NCBI GenBank assembly: GCA_002398565.1
Contig: DGZP01000071.1
Coordinates: 46,925-68,984, forward strand
Reading direction: 5' to 3'
From: Proteiniphilum sp. UBA4977
GTDB lineage: Bacteria; Bacteroidota; Bacteroidia; Bacteroidales; Dysgonomonadaceae
Length of the DNA: 22,060 nt
The notes under the pieces were generated by a model. That model ran no database searches, was not told the origin of the DNA, and was given only the letters and a program-made list of their open reading frames with translations. This document shows positions 14,833 through 22,060 of this stretch, piece by piece; the first letter of the stretch is position 1; each line of letters begins with the position of its first letter. The position numbers and the translations under genes are program-made.

Positions 14833-17613
14833 CTATTGATGAATCATCAATTCATAGTCACCGGAACCCAATTCATAAATAACTTGCTCTTTCTTCTTTT
14901 CAACACACTTGATGGCGGAAATATCATTGAAATCATGTCCGTTCATCGTAATCCTATCTTTCTCACTGAATGGTAATATCAATTTTGCAAAGGTATTGCC
15001 CGGAATGGATACAGTCACGTTTATTTTCTCTCCTTCCCTCTTCCATGACGAAACAATTTTACCATAGAGTGAATGAGTTTCGGTACTGACCCAATTAAGG
15101 TCAGTCATAAATTGTGGTGCGATCACAAATTTTTGGAAACCGGGATATTCGGTATCAGCCTGTATCCCTCCCAGGTATTTATATAACCAATATCCGATAT
15201 GTGCTCCAAAAGGATGATGCCCCGTACCATAGCCCTTGCTGTTCAGATTCTCTCCCAAAGTACTCTGTCCGTTAGCAACCATGTGCAACCATCCGGGACT
15301 TTCCTTCTGTTTAAATACTTCATAGCACTTTTCCATAAATCCATTCTCCGACAAATAATTCAGGAAGGGAACCACACCCACAAATCCGACGTTGACGTGA
15401 TTATCATTCATCTCGATTGCTTCAATCAGTCTATTCTCCACCTGAGGTATCATAGACTGAGGTACCATACCGAGATAAAGTGGCAGAGCCTGCGCAGTCT
15501 GTGATCCTTCCTTATACCAGCCACTTGCAGTATCCAGAAACGCTGCATTGTACGCATCTTTAATGCGACTCGCATTTTTTGAGTATTCATCGGCAATGGC
15601 ATTTTTATTTAAAATTTTGGCAAAAGCGGCCAATCGTTCATTCATCCAATAATAAGCGGCAGTGGAGACTTGTTCTACGGGGGGGCGGCGGTCTCCACCC
15701 AGCCAATCTCCAAGGGACCAGTATATCAAATCATCCTTAGCGGTTGTCGCAACGTAATCCACATAGGCTTTCATCGCATCAAAGGCATACTGAATCACTC
15801 CGGCATCTCCGGTATATTGAAACAATTTTTCTGCGATGATGAAAATCGTACCTCCCCACCATGGGTCATCGGTATGTACACGCCCCCCTACTGAATCAAC
15901 AAATGCCCAGCCATTGGTGGGGACAATGCAGGGGATATGCCCGTTGGGTTCCTGTGCATCTATAAAATCCTGAAGGCATTTTCTGTATGCATTAACAGAA
16001 TTAAAGTTGTATAAATAGGAGTCCATAGTCACACCGGCATCTTGCGTCCACCCCATTTTTTCTCGCGTAGGTTCTTCGGCGGGCATTCCATGTATGCTAT
16101 TCAGCAATGTGCATTGTACCGCCTGTTGTAACTGGTTGACAAGCTCATCGGAACAAGCAAAATATCCTGTTGTATCAAGGGAGGTATGCACACTTTTGGC
16201 ATATATCTCATCAATGGCGGGCACTTGCGTCAGCCCTTCCAGTTGAACATAACGAAAGCCATGGTAAGTAAAACGTGGTTCAAAATATTCTTCCCCGTCG
16301 CTTCCTAAAATAAATTCTTCTTTTTGAAATCTCCCACCGGTGTGGCCGGAACTGTATTTCTTATTCAGTGTGCCGTCTTCATTCAGCGCCTCGTTATACC
16401 AGCATTCAATCTTCTGTCCCGGCTTTCCTTTGACCCGAAGTGCAATCCATCCAGTAAAATTTTTCCCAAAATCAACAACATAAATATCTTTTTTCGGTTC
16501 ATTGATTGCTTTGGGCCGAACACTTTCATTTATACGCATGGGAGGAACAATCTGGGAATGAAGTTCTCCCAACGGTGCCGGAACAATCACACTGTTTTTC
16601 CAGGTGACATCATCAAATGTCCGGATATTCCAGTCCTTCTGTCGTTTTCTATGATCAATTGTTTCCCCGCTCCGTATACTGTTATACACGATCTCACCCG
16701 TATTCCATTTCCAACTGCTGTCAGTGACCACAACCAACTTGTCTCCGTCGACATATTCAATGAGCAAATTCAGCAGTACCTTCGGGGCTGTTTTCCAATG
16801 TGCCTTTTCCATCTGAAAAAGATCCTCCGTGGGTGAATTATAAAATCCGTTACCAAGAATCACTCCGAGCACATTGACTCCCTGCTGCAAAGCCCTGGTA
16901 ACATCATAGGTCACGTAGCTTACACGTTTCTGATAATCGGTAAACACAGGGTCCATGACATGGTTTCCTTGCTTTTTCCCATTTATATATAATTCATAAT
17001 ATCCCAATCCGGAAATGAATGCGGTTGCCTGCTTCACTTGTTTTTGCAGGTTGACACCTTTTCGCATATAGATGGCTGCGGTATCCGAAGCCACGTAAGT
17101 TCCTTTCTCTGTCCATTTTCGGAACCATTTACGCGTAGTGTCAACAGCGTCGAACCGATTGGAAATCCAGCTTCCCTGCCAGTCCTTCCTTGACAGCAAG
17201 CCCATGGACCAGTATGCGTCATCACTCCATGCAAGCGGCTTCTCATCCTCTGTCCATACCATTACCTTCCAATAATAATATTTCCCGGATTTTAAGTGAG
17301 CACCCTTATAATGTATATTCTGGCTTTGTCCACTGTATATTTTTTTTGAGTCCCACACATCTCCCTTGCCCGCATCGAGCAATTGGGGCGCACTGGCAAC
17401 GAGGATACGATAGGCTGTCTGTTTGATATTTCTTTGTCCGGATTGCAACTGCCAGCCGAGTAAGGGTGTTGCACCATCTATACCCAACGGATTAACCATA
17501 TATTCGCAGGTAAGTGAGCAAACCCTTGTGGCGGTCACATCAGCGTCCATCGCGTAGTCACAAGTACTCACGAGGACGAAGATACACGTAAAAAGCAAAC
17601 GGAACCCTTTCAT
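14833..17613 (-). CDS. Secreted alpha-L-rhamnosidase, GH78
   Basis: This 926-residue exported enzyme removes terminal alpha-L-rhamnose from glycans or glycosides. A signal peptide (1-21) precedes an Ig-like domain (about 28-137) and the rhamnosidase N-terminal beta-sandwich domains (about 150-470). The (alpha/alpha)6 catalytic barrel follows (about 480-815), and a C-terminal beta-sandwich completes it (820-926). The catalytic motif MPAEEPTREKMGWTQDAG (510-527) contains the general acid candidate E518 and D525. E788 in QSTLGENLN matches the general base position, and GHHPFGAHIGYWLY (798-811) aligns with the usual NHYAFGSVGEWLY. All family domains are present and the frame is intact. It lies 13 bp after the DUF6259-type gene. 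A C7 run on the coding strand lies at residues 644-646. Confidence 0.93.
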   Translation of the reverse strand: MKGFRLLFTCIFVLVSTCDYAMDADVTATRVCSLTCEYMVNPLGIDGATPLLGWQLQSGQRNIKQTAYRILVASAPQLLDAGKGDVWDSKKIYSGQSQNIHYKGAHLKSGKYYYWKVMVWTEDEKPLAWSDDAYWSMGLLSRKDWQGSWISNRFDAVDTTRKWFRKWTEKGTYVASDTAAIYMRKGVNLQKQVKQATAFISGLGYYELYINGKKQGNHVMDPVFTDYQKRVSYVTYDVTRALQQGVNVLGVILGNGFYNSPTEDLFQMEKAHWKTAPKVLLNLLIEYVDGDKLVVVTDSSWKWNTGEIVYNSIRSGETIDHRKRQKDWNIRTFDDVTWKNSVIVPAPLGELHSQIVPPMRINESVRPKAINEPKKDIYVVDFGKNFTGWIALRVKGKPGQKIECWYNEALNEDGTLNKKYSSGHTGGRFQKEEFILGSDGEEYFEPRFTYHGFRYVQLEGLTQVPAIDEIYAKSVHTSLDTTGYFACSDELVNQLQQAVQCTLLNSIHGMPAEEPTREKMGWTQDAGVTMDSYLYNFNSVNAYRKCLQDFIDAQEPNGHIPCIVPTNGWAFVDSVGGRVHTDDPWWGGTIFIIAEKLFQYTGDAGVIQYAFDAMKAYVDYVATTAKDDLIYWSLGDWLGGDRRPPVEQVSTAAYYWMNERLAAFAKILNKNAIADEYSKNASRIKDAYNAAFLDTASGWYKEGSQTAQALPLYLGMVPQSMIPQVENRLIEAIEMNDNHVNVGFVGVVPFLNYLSENGFMEKCYEVFKQKESPGWLHMVANGQSTLGENLNSKGYGTGHHPFGAHIGYWLYKYLGGIQADTEYPGFQKFVIAPQFMTDLNWVSTETHSLYGKIVSSWKREGEKINVTVSIPGNTFAKLILPFSEKDRITMNGHDFNDISAIKCVEKKKEQVIYELGSGDYELMIHQ
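15662..15698. repeat. 8-bp inverted repeat flanking a G7 run inside the GH78 gene
   Basis: GTGGAGAC (15662-15669) and GTCTCCAC (15691-15698) are perfect reverse complements that enclose a run of seven G on the plus strand (15679-15685), seven C on the coding strand. The frame is intact here, coding for GDRRPPVEQVST. Such a run could be a slippage point, but in-gene chance is a simple explanation. Confidence 0.45.
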
Positions 17614-17626
17614 TTTTATATCGATC

Positions 17627-19771
17627 TTATTGCTCCATTACAACAATGGCCGATCTGGCAGGTATTTCTATTTTACCGTTGAATGAAACAGATTCGGGCC
17701 GTTCAGGCGAAGCAGACACAAGTTTCCCCTGATTCGGTAATTTCACCTCTACTTCAATAGACTTTCCTGATTCCGTGTTTATTACAACCACCGCACGTTT
17801 ACCGGATGATGTATTGAATACTGAATAACGATAATTCCCGTTGGAAGAGACCTCTGCTCCCAATGTGTCTCTGTATTCAGCGTCCCATAAATAGGACTTA
17901 TATTTACGCCGCAAATCATCAATCTTTTTACCATAAGCAACCGTTAACGGAAAATCGGACAGATACCCCTTAAAGTTATATGGTTCGTAACTGATAATAT
18001 ATCGGTTCAATAATATCAGGTTTAATGCTTCCCTGTCGTCAAAACCTGTTACTGCAACCACCAGGGGTGCGTATGGGTCAATATATCGGTCTACGGCAGT
18101 TGAACCATTGTTAATCCTGAAATAGGAACAGGGATAAGCCTGCATCAACCAATCCTGATGCCCCTCCCCCGCAAAAAGAAAATCGGGATTTACTTTCATT
18201 GCCTCCTCCCTGAGTCTGTTAGCAAGGGGAAGATCTCCGCTGTAAATATAACCGGGAGCTTTATACCCGTGATCCGGAGCAAAATTGTATTTCACTGGGC
18301 CATGATGGCAGTTCTCATCGAAAAGCCAACCTGAAGCACCTAGGTACAAAACGTTTTCAAACTCTTTTGCAATTGCATCCTGATAACCGGGACTGCAAAA
18401 ATCCATCACCGCTCTTTTGCGGGTGTTAATACCAGCAAGCTGGGTCGGCGTGTAATAGCTGTATCCCCCGTGAGTGTACATAATACCGTTCGGGTCTTTG
18501 CATTCATATTTATATAGCTCTTTCTTGTACCAATCGGTGGTCAGGTCCGCCCAGTTGATCTTTCCGAACAATACCATCTTCACACCTTCCTTTTGAATTT
18601 TTGCAATTATATCTCTAAATTCCTCTTTCGTACCCAGCTCTGGATCGGGCGTATGATTCGGGTCGCCCCCATCCTGGCCATCACGGTTCCACCCCACAAG
18701 CTGTATGGCTCCAACACCATACCGGGTGCACTCATCCGCATATTTGATTAAATCCTTGAAAGGAACCCGGGAACCTTCGGGTGAATTGATCTGGAGCTGG
18801 AGCCACGAATGAACATCATCAATCCAGGCAGGCCGACGAGCCGGCTTGAACCAGGTGACCCTCCATTCTTTGTATAAATCAACCCCCGCATGCCAGTTCC
18901 CCTTATAACCCTGAACTACAACAGGCGCCAAGTCGACTTTTGTATCGGGATGGGCAAACACAAAATGACATGCCCTGAATTCCATGTGTACATCTTTACC
19001 GCCTATCTGATGTTCTTTCGGAATTCTATCGGTCATCCCCGACACAACACCCGGATACTGCTCAAAGGTGTATTGCAGTAAATATCTCTGTGTGGCATCG
19101 TGCATCCCTACATATAATCCCTGGTTGGACGACTGAAGTAAACAGTAAAGGCTTTGATTGGAATCAAAAGTCTTCATAGGGTAAAATACACCCCAATATC
19201 CCTTCTGATTACTGAAATTGGGATAAATTTCTTCAGAACGCAAATTCCCGTACCACATCGTCCTTACATTCAACGAACCATTCTGAGAAGGAGGATTGAG
19301 TGCTCCCCAATAGGGATAGTCGACTGTTTCGATAGAGAGGGATGAATTGTTTTCCAACACCGGATCAAAAGTTAATTTACCGTTTACCAATGTCACAGTG
19401 GAAGTAAAAGTAATCGGTAATTGTCCTCCAAACTCACTTGTAAGATTCTTCCAAACCATTACCACTGTATTATCCGAAATCTTTTCGATACTCGACACCC
19501 GCTGTTTTTGTCCTAAGATATAGTTCATCCGGTGTTCGGCTGTTGGGACCAGCATCCGAAAGGACACCCCGAATTGGGATTGATCCATAATCTTCCACCC
19601 CAGAATTTTATCCTCCATCCGGGTAATCGCTCCCGTTCGGTCATCAAATGCTACTAAAAATTTACTGTCCTGCAAAATAACTTCAGAAGCCTCTGCAGAG
19701 AAATTCAACGAAGCGACCCATACAATTATAATTGTAACAAATTGAATTTTGAATAGATGATCGGATTTCAT
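17627..19771 (-). CDS. Secreted DUF6259-type putative glycoside hydrolase (TIM barrel)
   Basis: This 714-residue exported protein has a signal peptide (hydrophobic 11-24, cleavage after AEA). An N-terminal beta-sandwich of galactose-mutarotase-like type (30-300) precedes a TIM barrel (about 310-600) and a small C-terminal beta domain (640-714). Barrel strands are seen in YGVGAIQLVGW (351-361), VKMVLFGKINWA (397-408) and GASGWLFDENCHHG (478-491). Acidic residues D485/E486 at the end of one strand and E536 in FLFAGEGHQDW are the best catalytic candidates. The architecture resembles clans that include GH101- and GH66-like enzymes, and I assign it to the DUF6259 group from memory of that pattern. 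Specificity is unknown. It sits between the GH79-like and GH78 genes, which suggests it acts on the same glycan. Confidence 0.65.
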   Translation of the reverse strand: MKSDHLFKIQFVTIIIVWVASLNFSAEASEVILQDSKFLVAFDDRTGAITRMEDKILGWKIMDQSQFGVSFRMLVPTAEHRMNYILGQKQRVSSIEKISDNTVVMVWKNLTSEFGGQLPITFTSTVTLVNGKLTFDPVLENNSSLSIETVDYPYWGALNPPSQNGSLNVRTMWYGNLRSEEIYPNFSNQKGYWGVFYPMKTFDSNQSLYCLLQSSNQGLYVGMHDATQRYLLQYTFEQYPGVVSGMTDRIPKEHQIGGKDVHMEFRACHFVFAHPDTKVDLAPVVVQGYKGNWHAGVDLYKEWRVTWFKPARRPAWIDDVHSWLQLQINSPEGSRVPFKDLIKYADECTRYGVGAIQLVGWNRDGQDGGDPNHTPDPELGTKEEFRDIIAKIQKEGVKMVLFGKINWADLTTDWYKKELYKYECKDPNGIMYTHGGYSYYTPTQLAGINTRKRAVMDFCSPGYQDAIAKEFENVLYLGASGWLFDENCHHGPVKYNFAPDHGYKAPGYIYSGDLPLANRLREEAMKVNPDFLFAGEGHQDWLMQAYPCSYFRINNGSTAVDRYIDPYAPLVVAVTGFDDREALNLILLNRYIISYEPYNFKGYLSDFPLTVAYGKKIDDLRRKYKSYLWDAEYRDTLGAEVSSNGNYRYSVFNTSSGKRAVVVINTESGKSIEVEVKLPNQGKLVSASPERPESVSFNGKIEIPARSAIVVMEQ

Positions 19772-19953
19772 AGGATATATTATTTATGATTGACTTTGAC
19801 AGATTTCGTATTTTTTCCCCAGTCCGCGGGTCGATTGGACAACATGAGTTTGATCACTGACATTGCTAACAACGTCCATACAAAATATTTATTTTTAACA
19901 ACGCTCATTGCCATACGCCTTATATACTGCGATTTAACTCACCCGTTTACCGA

Positions 19954-21339
19954 TTATTTTTTTGCACATTTAATTTTCACTATTGCTGCGGATGCAACAG
20001 GTAAAGAAATGGTCTTGTTTTCTTTTTTATCGAATTTCAATGGCGTCCATTTTCCCTGCCATGTTCCTGTATTGTTTATTGTCGCTCCACCCAGGGTTAT
20101 ACCTGCGGTGGCAGCCACATCATTTTCCGGTGCTTTCAGGTACATGATTTCCATATCTTCGACAACATTCACTCCCTTTACGGTCACTTCAAAGTCACGC
20201 CCGTATTCCCCGTGTTCCTTGTTGATCACGGTGAGAAATAAATGCTCTGAATCAACTACCCCATATGCCGACATAAAGGGTCTGGAGATGGTGACGGGCA
20301 CCACACGTCCGTGGCCTCCGACATCGAATGCCTTAATTCCATACCCCTGCGGGCGAGATTGATAATTACCCAATGAATCCCTGCAAATCGTAATATTATA
20401 CATGAACCAACGGTTATTATGAAAATTATACCCCGAACAGCCGTGAGCAGCCCACCAGTGCATATAGTCTAGGCACCACAGCGAAGACGCAAACGTGTCG
20501 CTGGCATCTTTGGCTCCTCCTTTATAAAAGCTACTCCCCTCGTCAAACCGGTATTTAAGCCCGTATGACTGCACAGTGGGAACAAACTGGTCATAAAAAA
20601 CCTGATAATGGGCCAACCAGGTCTCGGAAAGCATCTGATCGCGTCCACTATTTCCATCTGTGGCATTTCTCAAAGCATTGCCCCCTGGATAATCGTGCGC
20701 GGAAACATATTTAACAAGTCCAGTCTTTCCAAAATCCGCCACAAAATTCCGGATATCCCGCGCCCCACCATCCATAGAGGAAACGGGAGCCGGGCCGCAA
20801 AATTTTGCTTCAGGGATTACCGCCACAATGGCGTCGGCCATGATTTTCCAGTTCTTACTAAATTCTTTATAGTTGTCCGTCTCATTACCAAGAGTATAAG
20901 CATCAAGATAGTCTTTGTAATGATCCCAGATATATTTTGCAATGGAGACGTTCTGTTTCACGTCTCCGTTTTTTATGCGAAGCGAGTAGATGACCTTCAC
21001 CCCGGCCGCTTTGGCAAAACGGAACAGCGCATCAATGTCCTTAAAGCCGGGAATGGGCGTTTTCGGATCATCCACTGTAAAGCCACCTACCCGAAGCGAC
21101 TTGATACCCAACTGTTTAAAAAGAGTAACTAACTGTGTATTTGAAGAATCAAAAAAATATCCTACCACTTCATCGCTGTTGTAGTTTACACGTCGCGTTT
21201 CGAAACTGAATCCGATAAAATCATCCGGTATCTGAATCCCGGGCGACGACATGTTCACAGTGACCGTGACAGGAGTTTGGGAATATATTGCATTTGCAAA
21301 TATTCCCAAACCAATCAAAATAATATAAATAATTTTCAT
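19954..21339 (-). CDS. Secreted GH79-like beta-glucuronidase
   Basis: This 461-residue exported enzyme is predicted to release glucuronic acid or 4-O-methyl-glucuronic acid from glycans. The signal peptide covers 1-20 (cleavage before QTP). The retaining clan GH-A barrel has the acid/base in YTLGNETDNY (E153) and the nucleophile in RFDEGSSF (E267). GFSFETRRV (43-51), LRVGGFTVD (82-90) and SLWCLDYMHWWAAHGCSGYNFH (286-307 region) match GH79 enzymes of the glucuronidase/heparanase family. A C-terminal beta domain (about 345-461) is typical of that family. Length is usual for bacterial GH79. It is 31 bp downstream of the isomerase-like gene, with a hairpin in between. Exact specificity between GlcA and its methyl ether is not visible. 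Confidence 0.82.
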   Translation of the reverse strand: MKIIYIILIGLGIFANAIYSQTPVTVTVNMSSPGIQIPDDFIGFSFETRRVNYNSDEVVGYFFDSSNTQLVTLFKQLGIKSLRVGGFTVDDPKTPIPGFKDIDALFRFAKAAGVKVIYSLRIKNGDVKQNVSIAKYIWDHYKDYLDAYTLGNETDNYKEFSKNWKIMADAIVAVIPEAKFCGPAPVSSMDGGARDIRNFVADFGKTGLVKYVSAHDYPGGNALRNATDGNSGRDQMLSETWLAHYQVFYDQFVPTVQSYGLKYRFDEGSSFYKGGAKDASDTFASSLWCLDYMHWWAAHGCSGYNFHNNRWFMYNITICRDSLGNYQSRPQGYGIKAFDVGGHGRVVPVTISRPFMSAYGVVDSEHLFLTVINKEHGEYGRDFEVTVKGVNVVEDMEIMYLKAPENDVAATAGITLGGATINNTGTWQGKWTPLKFDKKENKTISLPVASAAIVKIKCAKK

Positions 21340-21344
21340 GTTTT

Positions 21345-21362
21345 AAAAAGCCCCGGCTTTTT
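21345..21362 (-). terminator. U-tailed hairpin immediately upstream of the GH79-like start
   Basis: The minus strand reads AAAAAGCCGGGGCTTTTT, a stem of A5GCC with GGCT5 around GG, ending five bases before the ATG at 21339. It has the form of a weak rho-independent terminator for the isomerase gene and is symmetric, so it could act on either strand. Only three GC pairs support it. There is no room for a separate promoter in the 31-bp gap, so if the GH79-like gene is expressed from upstream, the hairpin would act as a partial terminator, a processing site or a translation-masking structure. Confidence 0.5.
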
Positions 21363-21370
21363 TCTTCCTG

Positions 21371-22060
21371 CTATGTATAAAGGGGTTTCAACTTCGAGTT
21401 GATATAATTCATACTTTGGGTGGCTGATTCATTCGGCGTCATTTGTGTGAAATCCTGTTCTACATTGAGCCAGCCTTTGTACTTGATTTCCTTTAATATT
21501 TCCATTACTGCAGGGAAATTCACTTCGCCACCTCCCAGCTCCCGGATATTCGGCTTAAAATCAGGACGTTCGAATTTACCGGCAACATCTTTTAAATGAA
21601 AATAATTTATACGGCTTCCGTATTTCCTGATAATAGTCTCCGGATCACCGCCGCCCAATTTGATATGGCCGGTGTCTGGTGCCATACCTACATATTTAGG
21701 ATCGGTAAGTTCCATGATCATATCTATTTCGGCAGGATTTTCCACGATGGTGTTCAAATGAGGGTGTAAACCGATTACTATTCCGGAATCCTGGGCAATT
21801 TTTCCTAACTCGTTCAGGAAAGGAGCCATGGCCCTGATTTTACCGGGAACCTCGTCTTCGGTACCAATCGTTGCAGCATGCAGGGGATCACTCCAGTTAC
21901 CACGTCCCGGAGGGCCAACCACCACATTTTTTGCGCCATAAAATTTCAGATTTTCAAGGGTTTTTTTGAAAGCAGTCAGGATGTCGTCACGTTTGGCCGG
22001 ATCATGAAAATCCCCCCCGAAATAATTCGCCGCAACCGAAAGTTTCTTTTCAGCCAATAA
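21371..22060 (-). CDS. Sugar phosphate isomerase/epimerase-type TIM barrel protein (5' truncated by window edge)
   Basis: The open frame runs to the last base of the window (codons TTA TTG GCT...), so the N-terminus is missing; the apparent TTG start is not real. The visible 229 residues form most of a xylose isomerase-like (AP endonuclease family 2) barrel. Metal or substrate residues appear in order as GLHPHLN, APDTGHI (Asp and His), YFHLKDV (His) and LNVEQDF (Glu). This superfamily includes inosose dehydratase, hydroxypyruvate isomerase, tagatose/psicose epimerases and 3-keto-sugar-processing enzymes common in Bacteroidota. The substrate is not apparent. Whether it is exported cannot be judged without the start. 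It precedes the GH79-like gene by 31 bp and is likely the upstream member of the glycan block. Confidence 0.85.
   Translation of the reverse strand, partial: LLAEKKLSVAANYFGGDFHDPAKRDDILTAFKKTLENLKFYGAKNVVVGPPGRGNWSDPLHAATIGTEDEVPGKIRAMAPFLNELGKIAQDSGIVIGLHPHLNTIVENPAEIDMIMELTDPKYVGMAPDTGHIKLGGGDPETIIRKYGSRINYFHLKDVAGKFERPDFKPNIRELGGGEVNFPAVMEILKEIKYKGWLNVEQDFTQMTPNESATQSMNYINSKLKPLYT

Noticed and set aside
19867..19903. TAACAACG direct repeat (19867-19874 and 19896-19903) in the gap before the GH79-like stop
   Set aside because: Eight bases only, without a palindrome or promoter-like match on the minus strand; probably chance in AT-rich DNA.
19790..20362. Plus-strand open frame starting in the 182-bp gap and running antisense into the GH79-like gene
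   Set aside because: Most of it overlaps the conserved C-terminal part of the GH79-like gene on the other strand, and the encoded sequence has no family features.
20545..20556. AAACCGGTATTT, similar to the operator palindrome, inside the GH79-like gene
   Set aside because: Symmetry is broken, the flanking TAAATTTG is absent, and it encodes part of the conserved region around the nucleophile E267.
22055..22057. TTG at the right edge as the start of the isomerase-like gene
   Set aside because: The frame continues to the window edge and the protein lacks the first strands of the barrel, so the true start must lie outside.

Overview
The window looks like part of a chromosome from a saccharolytic Bacteroidota bacterium, probably order Bacteroidales. 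Signs of this are AT-rich intergenic DNA, hardly any classical Shine-Dalgarno sites, a fused ResB-CcsA cytochrome c synthase, several secreted glycoside hydrolases, and two TAnnTTTG-type -7 promoter elements in the one long gap. The genus cannot be told from the sequence. All thirteen genes lie on the minus strand, so transcription runs from high to low coordinates. I see no tRNA, rRNA, CRISPR array, insertion sequence or phage gene.

The upstream block (22060 down to 11553) is a glycan-degradation cluster. It holds a truncated sugar-phosphate isomerase/epimerase-type TIM barrel, a GH79-like beta-glucuronidase, a DUF6259-type putative glycosidase, a GH78 alpha-L-rhamnosidase, a GH38-like/DUF5054-type protein and a TauE/SafE permease. 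The five enzymes other than the isomerase and the permease-encoding gene number four, and each of those four has a signal peptide. Pairing GH78 with GH79 points to glycans capped with rhamnose and (methyl)glucuronic acid, such as arabinogalactan-protein or gum side chains. This substrate is inferred. No SusC/SusD pair is visible.

A 573-bp gene-free gap (10980-11552) separates the two blocks. It holds two 23-bp repeats, 157 bp apart. Each joins a LacI-family-like palindrome (TAAACCGGTTTA or TATACCGGTTTA) to TAAATTTG, a good Bacteroidota -7 element facing the downstream block. The region looks like a tandem, repressor-controlled promoter.

The downstream block (10979 down to 23) looks like one operon with an unusual make-up. 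In order it encodes a chorismatase/RidA-like protein with three tandem units, a secreted cupin lipoprotein resembling D-lyxose isomerase, a cytochrome c synthase (CcsBA), a periplasmic di-haem protein of the hydrazine-synthase-alpha-like family, a periplasmic beta-propeller/di-haem peroxidase-like cytochrome, a small VOC metalloprotein, and the DhaK and DhaL subunits of a dihydroxyacetone-type kinase. My working hypothesis is a sugar-regulated extracytoplasmic redox pathway. Its haem proteins are matured by their own synthase, and its keto-sugar product is phosphorylated in the cytoplasm by DhaKL. The individual families are well supported; the joint function is inference.
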